From positions 3,144 through 63,121 of the forward strand of contig MNCI01017825.1 of the NCBI GenBank assembly GCA_015680685.1: a stretch of DNA of 59,978 nt, read 5' to 3'. The notes beneath the pieces were generated by a model that made no database searches, was not told where the DNA came from, and saw only the letters and a list, made by a program, of their open reading frames with translations. Of this stretch, positions 34,561 through 47,164 are shown piece by piece. Within the stretch, counting starts at the first letter, position 1. Every line of letters starts with the position of its first letter. The stretch comes from Gnetum montanum (lineage: Eukaryota; Streptophyta; Gnetopsida; Gnetales; Gnetaceae). A program made the position numbers and the translations under genes.

Positions 34561-35413
34561 CAAGAGTAATCTTCAGTAATTCATAAATTCTTAGATTCAA
34601 CATCTATTAATTTAAGAAACTAAGCATACTCTAAATAACAAGTTTGGCTTTCTAACATTGAATGAACTTACAAGTTGAATTGCAAGTTGTATGCATGACT
34701 AATAATTGAATTGGTGATATCATAATTAGAGTTATTTTAATAACTAAGAATTCAAATAGGCATATAGCTTAAAATTCCTTATCAAGAGTGAATATACTAA
34801 CTATGCAATATAAATAGCATTGAGGATGAAAACTACATGTTTTTTTTAAACAATGTTCTGTAATGTAAGCATATTATATATAATTAGGGTATTACAGCAA
34901 TACTCATAGCACTTACATTTCTACTATCTAGTAGATCCAAAGGATCTATAAATGTAATAAAATTTCAGTTTTTAATTTTCTAGTCTTAATATAGACATAT
35001 TGGTAATATGTTGAAGTGTTTCATCCAAACAACTTTAACAATGTTCAAATTAGGAATTGTTTTTCTAATGTTGATTTATAGTTATTTAGCTTGTATGATT
35101 AATTTGTGTCCTAATCACTATACTACACCCCTAAGCCAAGATAAATGCATATTGTAATAGTGAAAATTATGAAAAAAAGAATTAAGCAAACTATGAAAAT
35201 AACTTAACCAAGTTTCATATTCATCTCTGATGTGGAAACCCTTGGTAAGGTATCCTCCCAAAACAACTCCCAATATTAGCACTCAAATGTTGTGGAAAGT
35301 GGATAAGGGCTTCCACATTAGGGATAGATATAGATAAAGAAGAAAATACAATGATAAACATGTTAGATGGTAAAATAAGGAAAATCAACATTGCCTACCT
35401 CTAAAAAAAAAAG
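34561..35413. other. Intergenic, nothing recognised (block 2)
   Basis: Equivalent of 10251-11218, shortened by a 137-bp deletion near 34745. No coding or structured element was seen. Confidence 0.4.
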
Positions 35414-35890
35414 ATGAAGAAAGGAAAAAGCTTGAGATTTCGACAAAGGCTACAAACTTTTCTACCTAGAAAAAGAAAATCAACACAAGGAAGTGGCATC
35501 ATCTTTGATCAATTTGTTAAAGATAAGATGGTACAAGTATACCACCATAGCGATAGTATTATGGATATAAAACTTATATTTGGCAATAAGATCATCAACA
35601 TTATCAATGTAAATGCTCCAAAATTTGACCTAACAAATTCGATCAAGCAAAGTTTTTGAGATTCAATGGATTTTGTGATTTAAGGAACTTTCAAACAAAA
35701 AAGCATATTTACTGGGAGGGATTTAATGGCTATGTTGGATCTATGAAGATTATATATGATAAGATTCACGAAGGACATGAACTTGGAAAGTGAGATGAGA
35801 TGGAATATTTGCTACTACAAGTTGTAAGTGCCTACAACTTTGGCTATTGAAATGGTGGTATCTTGAATGTTGTAAATTTTCTACATGTAC
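35414..35890 (+). mobile_element. RTE-type LINE endonuclease remnant (block 2)
   Basis: Copy of 11219-11720 with the same landmarks: GSGIIFDQFVKDKMVQV, SIMDIKLIFGNKIINIIN and VNAPKFDL. It is equally broken. Confidence 0.65.
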
Positions 35891-35954
35891 TTGCACCTTG
35901 AATCAATGTATACAATGCATGGAACTCATTTATTTTAACTACTCTATGTTAATT

Positions 35955-36310
35955 TTCAAGGAAATATCTTTGATGTCCAATTTCATATCTATTATACTCA
36001 ACTAGGCTCTTCCCATAATAATTGAAAATTCTTCCCTGTTACCTCCTATGTGAATCACCAAGAAATCTATACGATAAGACCATCCACTTATAGTGAACAC
36101 AACATCATCAACCTATCTTAGTGGTATAATAAAAACCTTATCTATAATCACTAACTTGATATTGCTCTTCTTCAGTGTGGGTAGGTCATAGGCTTTGTAC
36201 ATTTCCTATAAAATGATGTTTAACGTTGAACCTAAGTTTAGTAGAGCTTTGCATAGTGGATTTCCTGCTAAGATTGGTTATCTTTTATAGAAGAATGTCA
36301 ACTTTGATTT
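35955..36310 (-). mobile_element. Ty3/gypsy protease remnant (block 2)
   Basis: Copy of 11780-12140 with the same minus-strand LGSTLNI, MYKAYDLPTL and FQLL-like landmarks. The plus-strand ORF at 36358-36573 is the antisense of the region upstream of protease and is not called as a gene. Confidence 0.6.
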
Positions 36311-37445
36311 GGACTGTACATGAGTAAGGACTACTATTTTAATAGTGGTGTTAGCATTTGTTTGTCCTATTGGATGAATTTGTTAATCACATGGAGGCAT
36401 TTGAATGTTGTTACCCTTTGTTGCTCTCTTACTTAGATGAAGTGATGGGTTCACTAGGATATTCCATAAGGCTTGAAAGTCATAGTGAAAAAAGGGCATT
36501 TCCTGTGTTAATGTTTAAAACTACTAGCACCATTATCCATATGTATGTATGCTACAGGTGGCAATTTTTATGATTTCATACAAATATTTGCTGCAAATTA
36601 GTCAACTATCATTTTACATTATTCCTACCACCTTTTACATTTCCACCTACAATTGCCTACTTTCTCTGACTTTGTTTCTCCAAGGACTTATGAAAGCAAA
36701 GAACAAAACTAGAAACTGAATGATTTCAAGCCAGAGAACTGGAAACTGAATGAAAAATTGATTACCAATGAGTCACCAACAATTCCGATGTTGGTCTGTT
36801 GTAGCATCATTTACGTGGTTTTAAGCTACTATGCTGATATCTGTACGAGACTGCCAGAGAGTCTTAGATGCTTTATTCCGAAATCTATAGAATCCTATCA
36901 ATGAAGAAAAATTTCTGCATATTTTAGTGGATAATGTGCTATGGAAAATTCCAATCGTTATGTGCATTTTCTAGACAAAAACTTTTACGAAACTTTAAGA
37001 CCCAAATCCATATTGATAGTGAATAGCGGGTTGATGAAGGTATCAAATGATCATCAACCTACATAACAAATTTAACAACATGAGGATCTGACCATAATGT
37101 ATATGAATCACAGGTAGCACACAAACATCTTTGTTTTCTAACACCATCTAAAAAAGAAATCAGGTTTTTGTCTCTGGATGGAATATTCAACAATTGGCGT
37201 CAATGCCTTACCGAGAAAATTTGTGGCTAGATCCATGACTATTATGAATGGTGGTATACCACTTTGGACTTTGACCGTTTGGAAAAATTTATCAAATCCA
37301 ATTTGACTGAACATTTAATTTGTCAAGTGTGGATAGACCCTGGGCAGCAGAAAAAAGTATCAAATCCAATTTGACTCTTACAAGTCATAGAGCAATTAGT
37401 CCATGCTCTACTTATAGCTTGGGTCTACCTCAACAAACCTAACCA
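36311..37445. other. Intergenic (block 2)
   Basis: Counterpart of 12141-13269. It may include gag-side debris of the gypsy remnant. A small direct repeat, atcaaatccaatttgact, occurs twice near 37290 and 37357, about 66 bp apart. No gene is recognised. Confidence 0.4.
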
Positions 37446-37546
37446 ATGATAGGTAGCTCAAGCGGTTAGATCATTGTAACAAACATAGCTAGTGATAATT
37501 AGCTAAAGCAATTAGTGGGCAAGAGGTTTCTAGTTCGAATCACACT
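37446..37546 (+). mobile_element. tRNA-like SINE fragment (block 2)
   Basis: Identical in its A- and B-box motifs to 13270-13370 (TAGCTCAAGCGG at 37454, GTTCGAATC at 37533). It lies in the least diverged stretch between the two blocks. Confidence 0.5.
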
Positions 37547-38686
37547 TAAGGTATCATTATACTTCCTAATAATTCTTCTAAATGGTCATTCTTTGAGGTT
37601 CCAAACAAGCCTAAAGCCAAACAGTTTACACATACCCCTTTATGTGAAATGAATGAAATTGTTGAAGCTTGCAATGACATGTTCCTAAGAATAGAGTAAC
37701 GTTGTTTCCATTGCAAGTATGTAGTGCTATGAAGCTTGTATATGAATGTGAAAGTGGAGAGAACACTATACGTGCGCAGAGAATAGCCACTTATAATAAG
37801 GGCTTTCATATAACTACCTCATGATAAATGACCGATGTTGTGCCTATTGTATATATTTTAAGAATTGGTATGAATATTTTTGTCTATGGTTAAAACAATA
37901 ATTTTTGTTCCAAAAATATAGAATCCATGCCTTGTGATAACCTTCATCCCATCATTTTGATAGCTGATTTTGGTGAAGCAAACTAGAGAGAAATACCAGG
38001 AAAATATAATTTTAAGGGTTTATTAAAAGGAAAAAATAATTCATATGTAAACTTGAACATTTCATCTTCAGGATTAAAGCATCAGAACATGTCAATCCTT
38101 TAACTTCCAAATGAAAATTTGGAAGAAAACAATGAACCCGATGTTGAATGTTTTGACAAACAGATATTTTAGATCATATAATATCAATGCACAGCAACAT
38201 CCTTCTTTGATTGATCCCTGCAAGAAGATTTTTTATATAAAAAATTTAAATATAAAACCTATCACTTAATAAAAGAATTGAACCTTCCAGTAATTAAATG
38301 CATTAAGGATCTAGCTCTTCATTGAGGAAAATGGCAAAAGATAACTCATGTAACTATCCCCATTTTGTTGGGACAAGGCAAAGAAGATTATGAGTAATTA
38401 AAATGAAGGGCCTAATATAATGAAACATATTTTATTTAAAAGGGTAACTTTGCAATGGCTAAAACTGAACTGTGTAATCAAAAACAGTTTACTTCATTTC
38501 AGAATCACTGACTACCAATAAAAGGCTATCTTAATACATATACATACCTTAATACATATACATACGAAAATGCTTAGCCTGAAAAAAGAAGTATTAAGAA
38601 AATGACAACTTTAAATTACTAGAATATTTCAGAGAGCAAGGAACAAGCCACTCGTTTGTGATCCTATAAAAAAGAATAGAACATAC

Positions 38687-38822
38687 CCACGAGCAGAAGC
38701 CCAGCGTGACAACTGATATAACTGCACAACTTCATTTGAGGCATGACATGCTAAAAGAAGATAATTGCGAGGCTGAACCATCCAAGCATATCTCATGAAC
38801 AAGCCTGAGTATATACACATTG
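38687..38822 (-). pseudogene. MPC1: One exon of mitochondrial pyruvate carrier 1 (block 2)
   Basis: Copy of 14512-14647 with the same acceptor, donor and protein sequence, including [20 protein letters not shown]. As in block 1, the exon for the N-terminal part of MPC1 was not found nearby. Perfect preservation reflects the recent duplication and is not by itself evidence of function. Confidence 0.8.
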
Positions 38823-40533
38823 CTGCACATTCAGATAAACATAAGAAGCCAAAACAAAGTAGCTATGGTGTCAAAAACACCACCACTGGACATAAGAGTA
38901 ATGAATCTGTGAGAACAAGAATCAGTAACACTAAGAATTATTAAAGAAAGACTGATAAGTAAAAGTAAATGAACAAGTAGTCTGTTGCATGAATGTTCCC
39001 ATCATTACAGTTAACATTGATCATTTTCTTCTTTACTCAATAAAATCCCTAGCTAATTCTGAAGTATATCCCTTTACAACATATAGTACACAGAACAGAA
39101 CTGTTTTTATTACATCCTAAATCCCAGCGATCTGCAGTCATTAATTTCTTATAAATCTCAGCATAACCCCTTGAGATTAAACTTGTGAAAAATGCAAATC
39201 ACAGGCAACAAAGAAGTTAACGCTTGTATATTATGTAGTTTAAAAAATATATCTACAAATAATTAGTACTGCCAAAAATTTCACATCCCATACTCTCATT
39301 TGGCTTTGAGGGCCATTTCTTACATATTAATAGTTTTTCGCCTTCATTTTAATTTTTTTCCCACTTAGTGTTCCACATTGTCAAATGTCAGCTCAAATCA
39401 GTTGGCCTTGTTAGGAGAAGTGTTTTTTGCTTATACACATTTGGATGCTAGACGTGGCAAACTTGGGCTATTTTGTCTAGTGATGAAGACATGTTTGTGT
39501 ATAGAAAAGTATTGGCTGCTGAAGGCTAACATTTTCTGAAGGCACAGCTAAATTTTGTATGTGATCTACCTGCATTTCTTTGTTTTAATTCTTAAATACA
39601 ACCCCAAAGTCTCTATAAAAAGATAACTTAAATTTTCAACAGTTAATCTACAAGCTCATGTGCCAGCCCTAGTGCTCAAACACTGAATTTTATAAATGAA
39701 AACGTCAGAATCAGTGTGAATTGGCAATAACTTAGTAAAAAACACATAAGTGGTTAAGCTAATGATGAACTCAGCTTGGAAATATGTGAATAAATATCAA
39801 TCCTGGTTATTGTTCATTTACAATTCAGCATATCAGTTATTGCTTGACATGCTTTCTGCAGCAGTTCGTTAGCATTTTTGTGTCCTACCAATGACTGCCA
39901 CGTCAACATCCTTGTTCAAAGCTCTTACCCTGTCAGGTCATCCTTCCTATCCTAACATATATTAGCAATAAATTGAAAGACTAATGAATCATTATTGATA
40001 TTTTTAAATTAAAAATACCACGTCAAACAATTGAAATAAGCACTAACACCTTTAATTGAAACAACTGAAATATTAGCAAATGCAATATTGAAGATTAATA
40101 ACATATTTTTATGCAATATTTTACATTGAGTACATTAAATATAGATGCAATTGTAAGATTGCAAATTTAATTGATTTGTTCTAAATATTACTTTGATAAT
40201 TTTATTAAGGATATTTTCAAAATTCATCGCAAATATATTTCTAGCCGGGAGATAAAATTTCAATTTCATTTTTAATTATGTTTAAAGATCTTACAAGGTT
40301 TATTATTTTTTAAAAGTCAAAACAATGTTCCCAAAAATTTTAACAATGGTTAAAAGGGCTACTGCCGTAAACTCCAAGATGCAGGCCCTGTTTATTCGTT
40401 GGTGTTGGTGTCATTCCGGCAACATTTACAAGAAACTGAACGATGGAAACTATCATAAATTTTTTGATATAGAAAAGATGCCGGTTACAACGTAGTAGAT
40501 CTAGCAGCGTTTTATTAATCATATCAGTAAACC
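38823..40533. other. Intergenic (block 2)
   Basis: Equivalent of 14648-16355. No supported gene. Confidence 0.4.
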
Positions 40534-42802
40534 TTTAACCATCAAATCACTTAACCTGGAGCAGTAATTGAATCCGGGAGAAGATGATTACAGTCATAAA
40601 ACCCAGGATACAGGGGTAACACAGCCATTATGGGTAAACCTTAGAAATACGGACAGAGCAGGGCTTGCATGTGCGAGAAGGATGATTACAGTCACAAGAC
40701 GTAGGAGAGCAACAGTGCACCCTGTAAGGGGCGGCGGGGGCTGGCTAGCACTACCACTGTAATGGGGGCTAGCACTACCAGTGTAACTATAGGTAAACCT
40801 GAAACAGAAGATAGCATAGATCCAGAAAAGCCACAACATTGCAGCAACTACTTTGTTCTTGTGAAAATTTTGTAGCTTCATTGCATTCAGAGGCTGAGGC
40901 GGACGATAATTCACGTAATGCGGATAACTGACGTTGCAGTCGTTCTGCACAGTGTGCTTACGCAAATATCTAAGATCTCTATAAGAAACCCATCCTTTAC
41001 CTTCTACCATTTTTGGTCCTTCTATACTAAGTTTCTGTAAGAAACTTCTCAGAAATTGTGTATGAGTTCAAAAGACGCGTTACGCGTTTTCTCCACAATT
41101 CAAAGTGAATGCATTTTTTAGGTTTAGAACCTGTTGTTTTTGTCCTTTGAAAGAAACTTCTCAAACGTTTTGTACATGGACCCAGAAAATGCGTTACACA
41201 ATTTTGACTTTCAATGTGAACGCGTTTTCCTGATTTAGAACCCGTAGTTTTCATCCTTTGGAAGAAACACAAGAATTTTCTTGGATAAACTTCTTCAAAA
41301 TTAATGCAATCAGTTATTTTGAATAAAACCACATTGTGGTTTACAGTATGCAATGGTACATGCTGAGCTCAGTTCATTTTAATTTTATACTTTAAAAAGA
41401 GATTTACACTTATAGTCAAATACATAAGTTAGAAGTTCATGGCTTACAGAATCAAATTTTGAAAATGTAATATCAGTAACTATGGTAAATCTCATATCAT
41501 CATGGTCTACAATTTTGATTTGCAATAGCTCACAAGTTGTTAACCATAAAAATAATGTATATGATACTATTTTATAACTTTCATACTTCAAAATGAGCTC
41601 ACGTGCATCTCACTTGTCTGCGTTAATAAGGGCAATAAATCTGCATCCTTTTTTGCCTACCATGGTTTCATCATGTTAATAACAATTATAAATTTGTTAA
41701 AAAGTCCTTTGAAATGTAGTAAATTTACATTATTTAGGTTAATGAATGTATGCTATTATTTTACTTATTCAACTAAAATTGTAGAGCTTATTCAGCCCAA
41801 TTACTTTGCCTGCCAAATGAGTTTTTACAAATGGTAGTATACAATATCCATTTAAGGATAAAATTTAAAAACAAAAATTTTGCTAACACATTATAATTAA
41901 TATGTATTATCTCCCCAATATGTTTTATAGGGGTAAATGGTGTCTCTTTCATAACTCTTAGTTAATATAGATTTCATTCAATACAGATTTCACCATGATC
42001 AAAATCAACTTGTGGTTTGCTCATGATGAACTTTTCATACCAATTTCAAATTCCTTATTCAAATAATACTAAGAAGAGACTTCTATATGTAAGGATATTT
42101 GCTAATTCTGATTTTATTTTTCTGTATAATTTAATTTCAAGGTCTTTATTCAGATAAGACTTGCAAGCAGTGTTTCACCTGTTTCTAGGAGACTAGGAAT
42201 CGGAAAAGTTGGGAGGTATCCTTAAATATCTTAAGGGATGCCATGCGTTTTTTAAAATGTCATGGGGATGCAATGGGTACATGAGAAAGAATAATTATAC
42301 ATAAGACATTCAGCTTTCACGGTATCGAAAGTTATGGATAAATTTGTTATTCTTGAGATATTTTAAACATCTGCAAATCATTTTGACAATATTTTAGAAT
42401 AAAATAAAAAATTGTTATTGGTATCTTTTTTGCATTTTGATGCCAAAATATGCTAAACGTTCTACCTGCAGAACATTCGTAGACCAGGGACATTCCAAAC
42501 ATGATTTTTCCCTGCTTAATACTGCTTACAAAAAACTTTTATGTGTAACGATATTTGCTAATTCCTGTTTTATTTTCCGGTATAAATCCAAAATGGCGTC
42601 GATTTTCAACCGTCACTTCAACTATTACAAAACCCAGCTCATGTGACCTGTGCATATGGGGGGCAAGGTCAAAGAAGTCCAAGTCGGAGCACTGAACATT
42701 CTCAGTACGTAATTGTTGCAGCAGGCTTTGAAGGGGCCCGCTACTTCGTCAATTTCTGCGGCGGAACGTTAAAAATCATAGACGTAAGAAGCAGCTCTCT
42801 AT
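40534..42802 (+). repeat. Older, diverged duplicate of the kinase upstream region (block 2)
   Basis: Copy of 16360-18660 and, more distantly, of 1-2700. It contains two of the ~125-bp tandem units (41027-41270). The 33-bp tandem duplication seen at 17207-17272 in block 1 is single here (about 41390), so it arose after the blocks separated. Confidence 0.75.
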
Positions 42803-43030
42803 TTATTTAGACACGCAACCTTGGTAACACGTGAGGGTAGGTGGAAGCCTTGGATTCCCATCAGGGTAGGTGGCAGCCTCGTCCGCTATCCATAAGATGA
42901 TCTTCAAAGTTGCACCACAATCCAAGACTCTTCCAAGCATCTGATCCATCTCCTCTAGGTCGTTAAATTCAGCAATGCAAGCCAGTGAGGCCAAATATTC
43001 TGCAACGTTTTGGATAAGTTGGACAATCCG
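42803..43030 (-). CDS. Unrecognised minus-strand ORF head-to-head with the kinase remnant (block 2)
   Basis: Counterpart of 18662-18880, still open with a handful of substitutions (for example P to A, and TV to II). Coding is uncertain. Confidence 0.25.
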   Translation of the reverse strand, partial: RIVQLIQNVAEYLASLACIAEFNDLEEMDQMLGRVLDCGATLKIILWIADEAATYPDGNPRLPPTLTCYQGCVSK

Positions 43031-43039
43031 ATGGTAAAC

Positions 43040-43237
43040 ATGCTGCGTAGAAGTGCTGTATTATGGCATCTAATTTTGGTTGCCATTTGCATGAGGAATG
43101 GCAGTTTTTACTCAGCAAAATTATTGCATGAATAAGAGGTTGAAAGCTTGCTTGAATTCAAGAAAATGGTGTAGTTTGATCCTAATGGAGCTTTAGTTAA
43201 TTGGCATCCTAACTCCATACACTACTGCAACTAGAGT
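43040..43237 (+). pseudogene. Receptor-kinase 5' end cut by a retrotransposon (block 2)
   Basis: MLRRSAVLWHLILVAICMRN, the SAKLLHE region and VNWHPNSIHYCN match the first 64 residues of the receptor kinase. In-frame stops occur after LLHE (TAA at about 43134), after KKMV (TAG) and at the cap Trp (TGG to TAG at about 43232). Kinase homology ends at 43237, and a retrotransposon LTR begins at 43242. Confidence 0.85.
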
Positions 43238-43241
43238 CTAT

Positions 43242-44235
43242 TGATGCATAAATTTTGGTCGCATCAACACTAGGAAAGAAAACTCATTTTAGGAGACTGT
43301 TGCTTAGGACGCCATAGGCTCGGTTGGAGAGGGCTATGTAGCTTTTTGAAAATAGCAAACCAAACCAAAAAAATCAAGATTTAAAGCGAAAATCTGAATT
43401 TAAATTAAATAACAATCCCAAAGTTGAGAATATAATAAGTAACTAAAAAATAAGTAACTATCTCAAAGTTGCTGAATATAATAAGTAATGTTATCCATTG
43501 CTGGGTAGGAAGACCATGATCGTCATGAGAGAGGGTGAGGGAAAAAAAAAGAGAAAAAGAGACTACCCACCGTAGTTCGCACATGGTAGCAACTGTGGTT
43601 CTTAAAACCTACCATCGTCTACCACTTTTTGTGCACCGTTGTAGAGAGGAAGACCATCCACACACGTCTGCACCACCAAGACAAGCTACCAATCCAAAGA
43701 CAACCACGTCTCATGTCTTGCACATGGGCTACGTTTCTTACGTTTTTGCAGACAGAAAGAAAAGAGAAAAAACCCTCCTACTGTCATGAAGAAGACCCAC
43801 AAGGATCTGATTTTGAGGCGTCAGCTCTTTCCTTGGACCCTCCTCGAAGATCAATTAAAAGCCTATATAAAAAGAAAAAATGAAACCACTGCTTAGTAGA
43901 GAAGAAGTTGCCCCTCAAGACTAATAGCCCCCCTTTTGGACTCCTCGCAAAAGCCCCTTCCCCCTTGGTTTTATAGTTGCTGCAATCATCCATAATGATG
44001 TCCACGTTTCATGTAATAGATATAAAAATCGCCACCACTTTTTATGTAATAACGTCCACATTTTCTAATTTAAGTGCCCACATCTATCACTAATGTTTGA
44101 AACCACCACCATCAATGACCACCACCTGGCAATTTAAATGTCCACCACTCGCATGATTTTTACTGTGGTTATTAAGAGAGAGAAATAGAGACATTGATAA
44201 TCATGGTCCCATGAGAGCATGGAGTGTTGACATCA
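43242..44235 (-). mobile_element. 3' LTR of minus-strand Ty3/gypsy element 1 (994 bp)
   Basis: The ends form a 5-bp inverted repeat, TGATG (43242) and CATCA (44235). A TATA-like TTTATATAGGC lies near 43873 on the minus strand; it is nearly palindromic and so also reads as a TATA box on the plus strand. Orientation is set by the adjacent polypurine tract and by the integrase tail on the minus strand. It interrupts the kinase remnant at 43237. The other LTR is not in the window. Confidence 0.75.
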
Positions 44236-44258
44236 ATACTTAGTCCCCAAACTTTTAA
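44236..44258 (-). other. Polypurine tract of element 1
   Basis: On the minus strand AAAAGTTTGGGGACTAAGTA leads directly into the LTR start TGATGTCAAC. This is the expected plus-strand primer position for a minus-oriented element. Confidence 0.6.
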
Positions 44259-45544
44259 TTGCATGCAAGTGCAAAGAATAAGATCACAAAAATTTTAAAA
44301 TGATGCAATAGGTAGGGAATCACAAACATCACAAAACAAGCAAATGGAAACTTAAAAGTAAACTAAACATAACTAAAATAACCATATAATCAGAAGAGAA
44401 CTAAATGCGGGCCACCTAAACCACACTATCTTATTTAATCAAACTCTAAATATACAATTTTATTAATTTAACTACATATATCCATATATAATTAAAATAT
44501 AATTATGATTTCTTTCCCAATTCTCTGACAAGGTAAAAGTCAACAACATGCAAACTACTTTGAACACAAGACCCATACTAAACTTAATGAGAAGGAAAAG
44601 CTCATGTTAGATTGTGACTAGCCACAACTTTCAAATTTTTCCTTGGAATATTTTTTTTGTTAACATTGAAAAAGAAAATGGATGAAAAGTGATTATTTGC
44701 CCTTTTTTTCTTGGAAAATAGGTTTAAAAGGGAAAATGAAAGTTATGGTGAGAATAACTGCTGGACCCCATCACACTCAAGAACTTATTACACTGCCCAT
44801 GAACATGGTCTTCATTCCTTTTTTATTTTTTCTTTTTTATTTTAATTTTTTTTAGGAAACTTTGCCCATGGTGTACTTCATTTTCAAGGTAGGAATTCCA
44901 ACACAAGTTTGGCCGATTAACTACACTATTAATGAACACAGTCCTTTCGAAACTTTGTCCATGGTGTAGTTCAACCCTTGGGTATGTGTCTTTGATTACA
45001 ATTTGATGGCATCATAGTAGGTCTCCTAGGTGTCTAAGGGTTCTCAAGTGGAGATGAACACACTTCACCCCATTATTCACAGGGTAACCATGGATCATTG
45101 CACTTGAGGACTAGGGGTCATGAGAGGAAAAATGGGATTTTCCAAGGTCACCTAGTGATTATGGCTAACCATTCTCCAACATCACCTATACTACACTCAC
45201 ATGATCATGATGATTACATGATAAGTTAACACAAATCTCATGCTCCATAATCCAACATAACTAAAGAAACTAGAACCTTAAAAAAGACTGGGAAGAATCA
45301 AAGCATTATTGAAATATATAGTAATAAAAGAGTTTTTATGTAATATTAATGAGAAATATTATATAAAGCATTACACTAACATTATCCTTAATGGTGGACC
45401 ATAATGATTATTCAAATCATATGCAAAGAAAAAATCAAAATAATATGCCAATAAAGAAATGATGGAAATGCAAAGAAAATACGCAAATGCAACTATACAC
45501 AAATGAAATGGATGATGAAGAGGAAGAAAACATGCAACTAAGAA
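44259..45544 (-). other. Element 1 untranslated region between integrase and 3' LTR
   Basis: AT-rich, with no supported ORF on either strand. It is expected to be 3' non-coding sequence of the retrotransposon. Confidence 0.45.
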
Positions 45545-45870
45545 TCTACTAGGTGTCCACGTGGGGCATCTGAGTAGAAATGGTTTAAATGAAATGCATT
45601 AAAATTGCTAGGTAACCTATGTCCTTGCACATTAGCAACCTTGTACACATTGGGGACAAGGATGTCCTTAACTCAGAATGGGCTTGACCACATAAGAGAG
45701 AACTTACCTAAGAGATTTTCTTGGTCAAATATTCTACCTTTTTCTGGGACTAGGTCTCCTATCTTAAATACTTCACCAACGTACTTCTTGTCAAGACATT
45801 GTTTAACAATTTGTCAATGCTTAAGATTACGAAAATCAAGATCTAATCTTAACTTGCTTGATCATTTTCT
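45545..45870 (-). pseudogene. Integrase C-terminal tail, element 1
   Basis: On the minus strand FKIGDLV, then ENLLGKFSLMWSSPF, a stop, VKDILVPNVYKVANVQGHRL and NFNAFHLNHFYSDA follow the layout of the plant gypsy integrase tail (F-x-x-G-D-L-V, then G-K-x-x-x-x-W-x-G-P-F, then a Y-K-L-A-N-L-D-G-type strand, then a N-x-x-H-L-K-x-Y-Y end). One in-frame stop and frame changes make it non-functional. Confidence 0.7.
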
Positions 45871-46251
45871 ATAAAGTTTTTCTTTGATATAAGTTTCAAT
45901 GATAGGTCTAGGTCTTGGTGGGTCATCGAATATAGCCTTTCTAGGAGAATGTTTCATGGACGTGTCATTAAAATTTAGCACACCTTCAACTATTTTAAGA
46001 GGTAGGGTCTTATTTATATCTTTATCTTCCCTTAAAGGTGGTGGATTACTCTGATGAAATCCATCGTGTTGTTGATAAGGCAAGGTGTCTCCATAGATTT
46101 CTTCACCTTCTCTAGAACTTTGATAGAATTGGGTGAGACCTACATGAGAGATAGGATTTTTTATAGTTCCACTCACATAGTCATTTACAACATGTTCACT
46201 GTGCTCAACCTCAATAACCCCAACATAAAGATTAGTGTTTTGATCTTCCAA
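45862..46251 (-). CDS. Unrecognised ORF next to the integrase tail, element 1
   Basis: A 129-codon ORF with an ATG start, rich in Asp, Glu and Pro (for example PPPLREDKDINK and DDPPRPRPIIETYIKE). It immediately precedes the integrase tail on the same strand but does not resemble an integrase core, so a deletion or rearrangement may have joined non-adjacent parts. It is cut off by element 2 at 46274. Confidence 0.35.
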   Translation of the reverse strand: MEDQNTNLYVGVIEVEHSEHVVNDYVSGTIKNPISHVGLTQFYQSSREGEEIYGDTLPYQQHDGFHQSNPPPLREDKDINKTLPLKIVEGVLNFNDTSMKHSPRKAIFDDPPRPRPIIETYIKEKLYRK

Positions 46252-46971
46252 AGATTGATTTTGTTGATCTAAGTGTAGTGACCGAAAATGTCAGCGGTTG
46301 AAAAACACCGAGAGGTCGTTAGTCAGACAGTCTTAACCCTGGATCCACGTGAGGGCTGTGCTAGATAAATGGAAATGGGGTGCCTTGAACGGTTTGGTCA
46401 ATCAGACAAGGCCCTAATCAATGTTACTATAACCTTTTGCAAATGTATGATTTGAAAACAATGTTTATTGGTGTAAAAATAATGATTATTATATGCAAGG
46501 AAGCAAAAACATTGTAAGATGCGATGATAAGCAGAAGAATAAAGTAAACTAGAGTTAGGAAATGCACCGCTTCAAGATTACGGCTTTACTTTGCCAAGGT
46601 GGATACAATTGGTTGCGCGACGCATGGGCACACAGAGATCCTAAAAGTAACCAGAGACGTTCAAAGCAAGCCAATTGTACGCTTGAACGCGGATCCAAGA
46701 ACTAACAATGCAACATGCTACAAAGGCATCAGGAAAGAGCTAACAGAATGCCAAATGGGAATGCCTGCTATTTGGATTTGTCAACTTAGGAATGTTTACA
46801 ATACTCAAGATTGCTAATTTGATCTTTGCCAAGCAAAATGTTTGCTAAACTTGCCAATCGTTCAAAAATGCCCTTTAAATTGCCGATTTTCCAACCAATG
46901 CCAAAAATGCTCAAAAATGGCAAAAATGTCAACCTTTAAGTTTTCCAACCCTTTGAGAGTTGCTCATTGAA

Positions 46972-46981
46972 GTATTTATAG
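46972..46981 (-). promoter_or_regulatory. TATA box of the element 2 LTR
   Basis: Minus-strand CCCTATAAATACTTC, a plant-type TATA box. Transcription should start near 46945 and run leftward through R-U5 in this LTR. Confidence 0.6.
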
Positions 46982-47164
46982 GGCTAGGAGCATGTGAAAG
47001 ATGTGATTTGGATGTCATGTATCCTTGGCTCGCAAGGTGTTAATGTGTCCATGTCGCATGGTCATGCAAAGTTGATTGATTGACAAGCCTACCATGCTGC
47101 AATCATGCTGTCGAAACTAGAGATGTGTGCCAACGATGCTAACAAAGACTGAAGCGAGCTAATG

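Larger units (their letters stand above)
24328..43090 (+). repeat. Block 2 of the large direct segmental duplication
   Basis: Second copy of block 1. It starts at the sequence equivalent to position 1 and stays collinear to about 43090. There block 2 continues in receptor-kinase sequence up to 43237, while block 1 switches to unrelated DNA. It carries the intact receptor kinase. It lacks 137 bp present in block 1 near 10440, with a short direct repeat (actaa) at the deletion ends, and it keeps about 60 bp near 33354-33415 that block 1 has lost. Confidence 0.95.

Noticed and set aside
43535-44005. ORFs of about 70-85 codons on both strands
   Set aside because: They lie wholly inside the element 1 LTR, overlap in different frames and have no recognisable domain.
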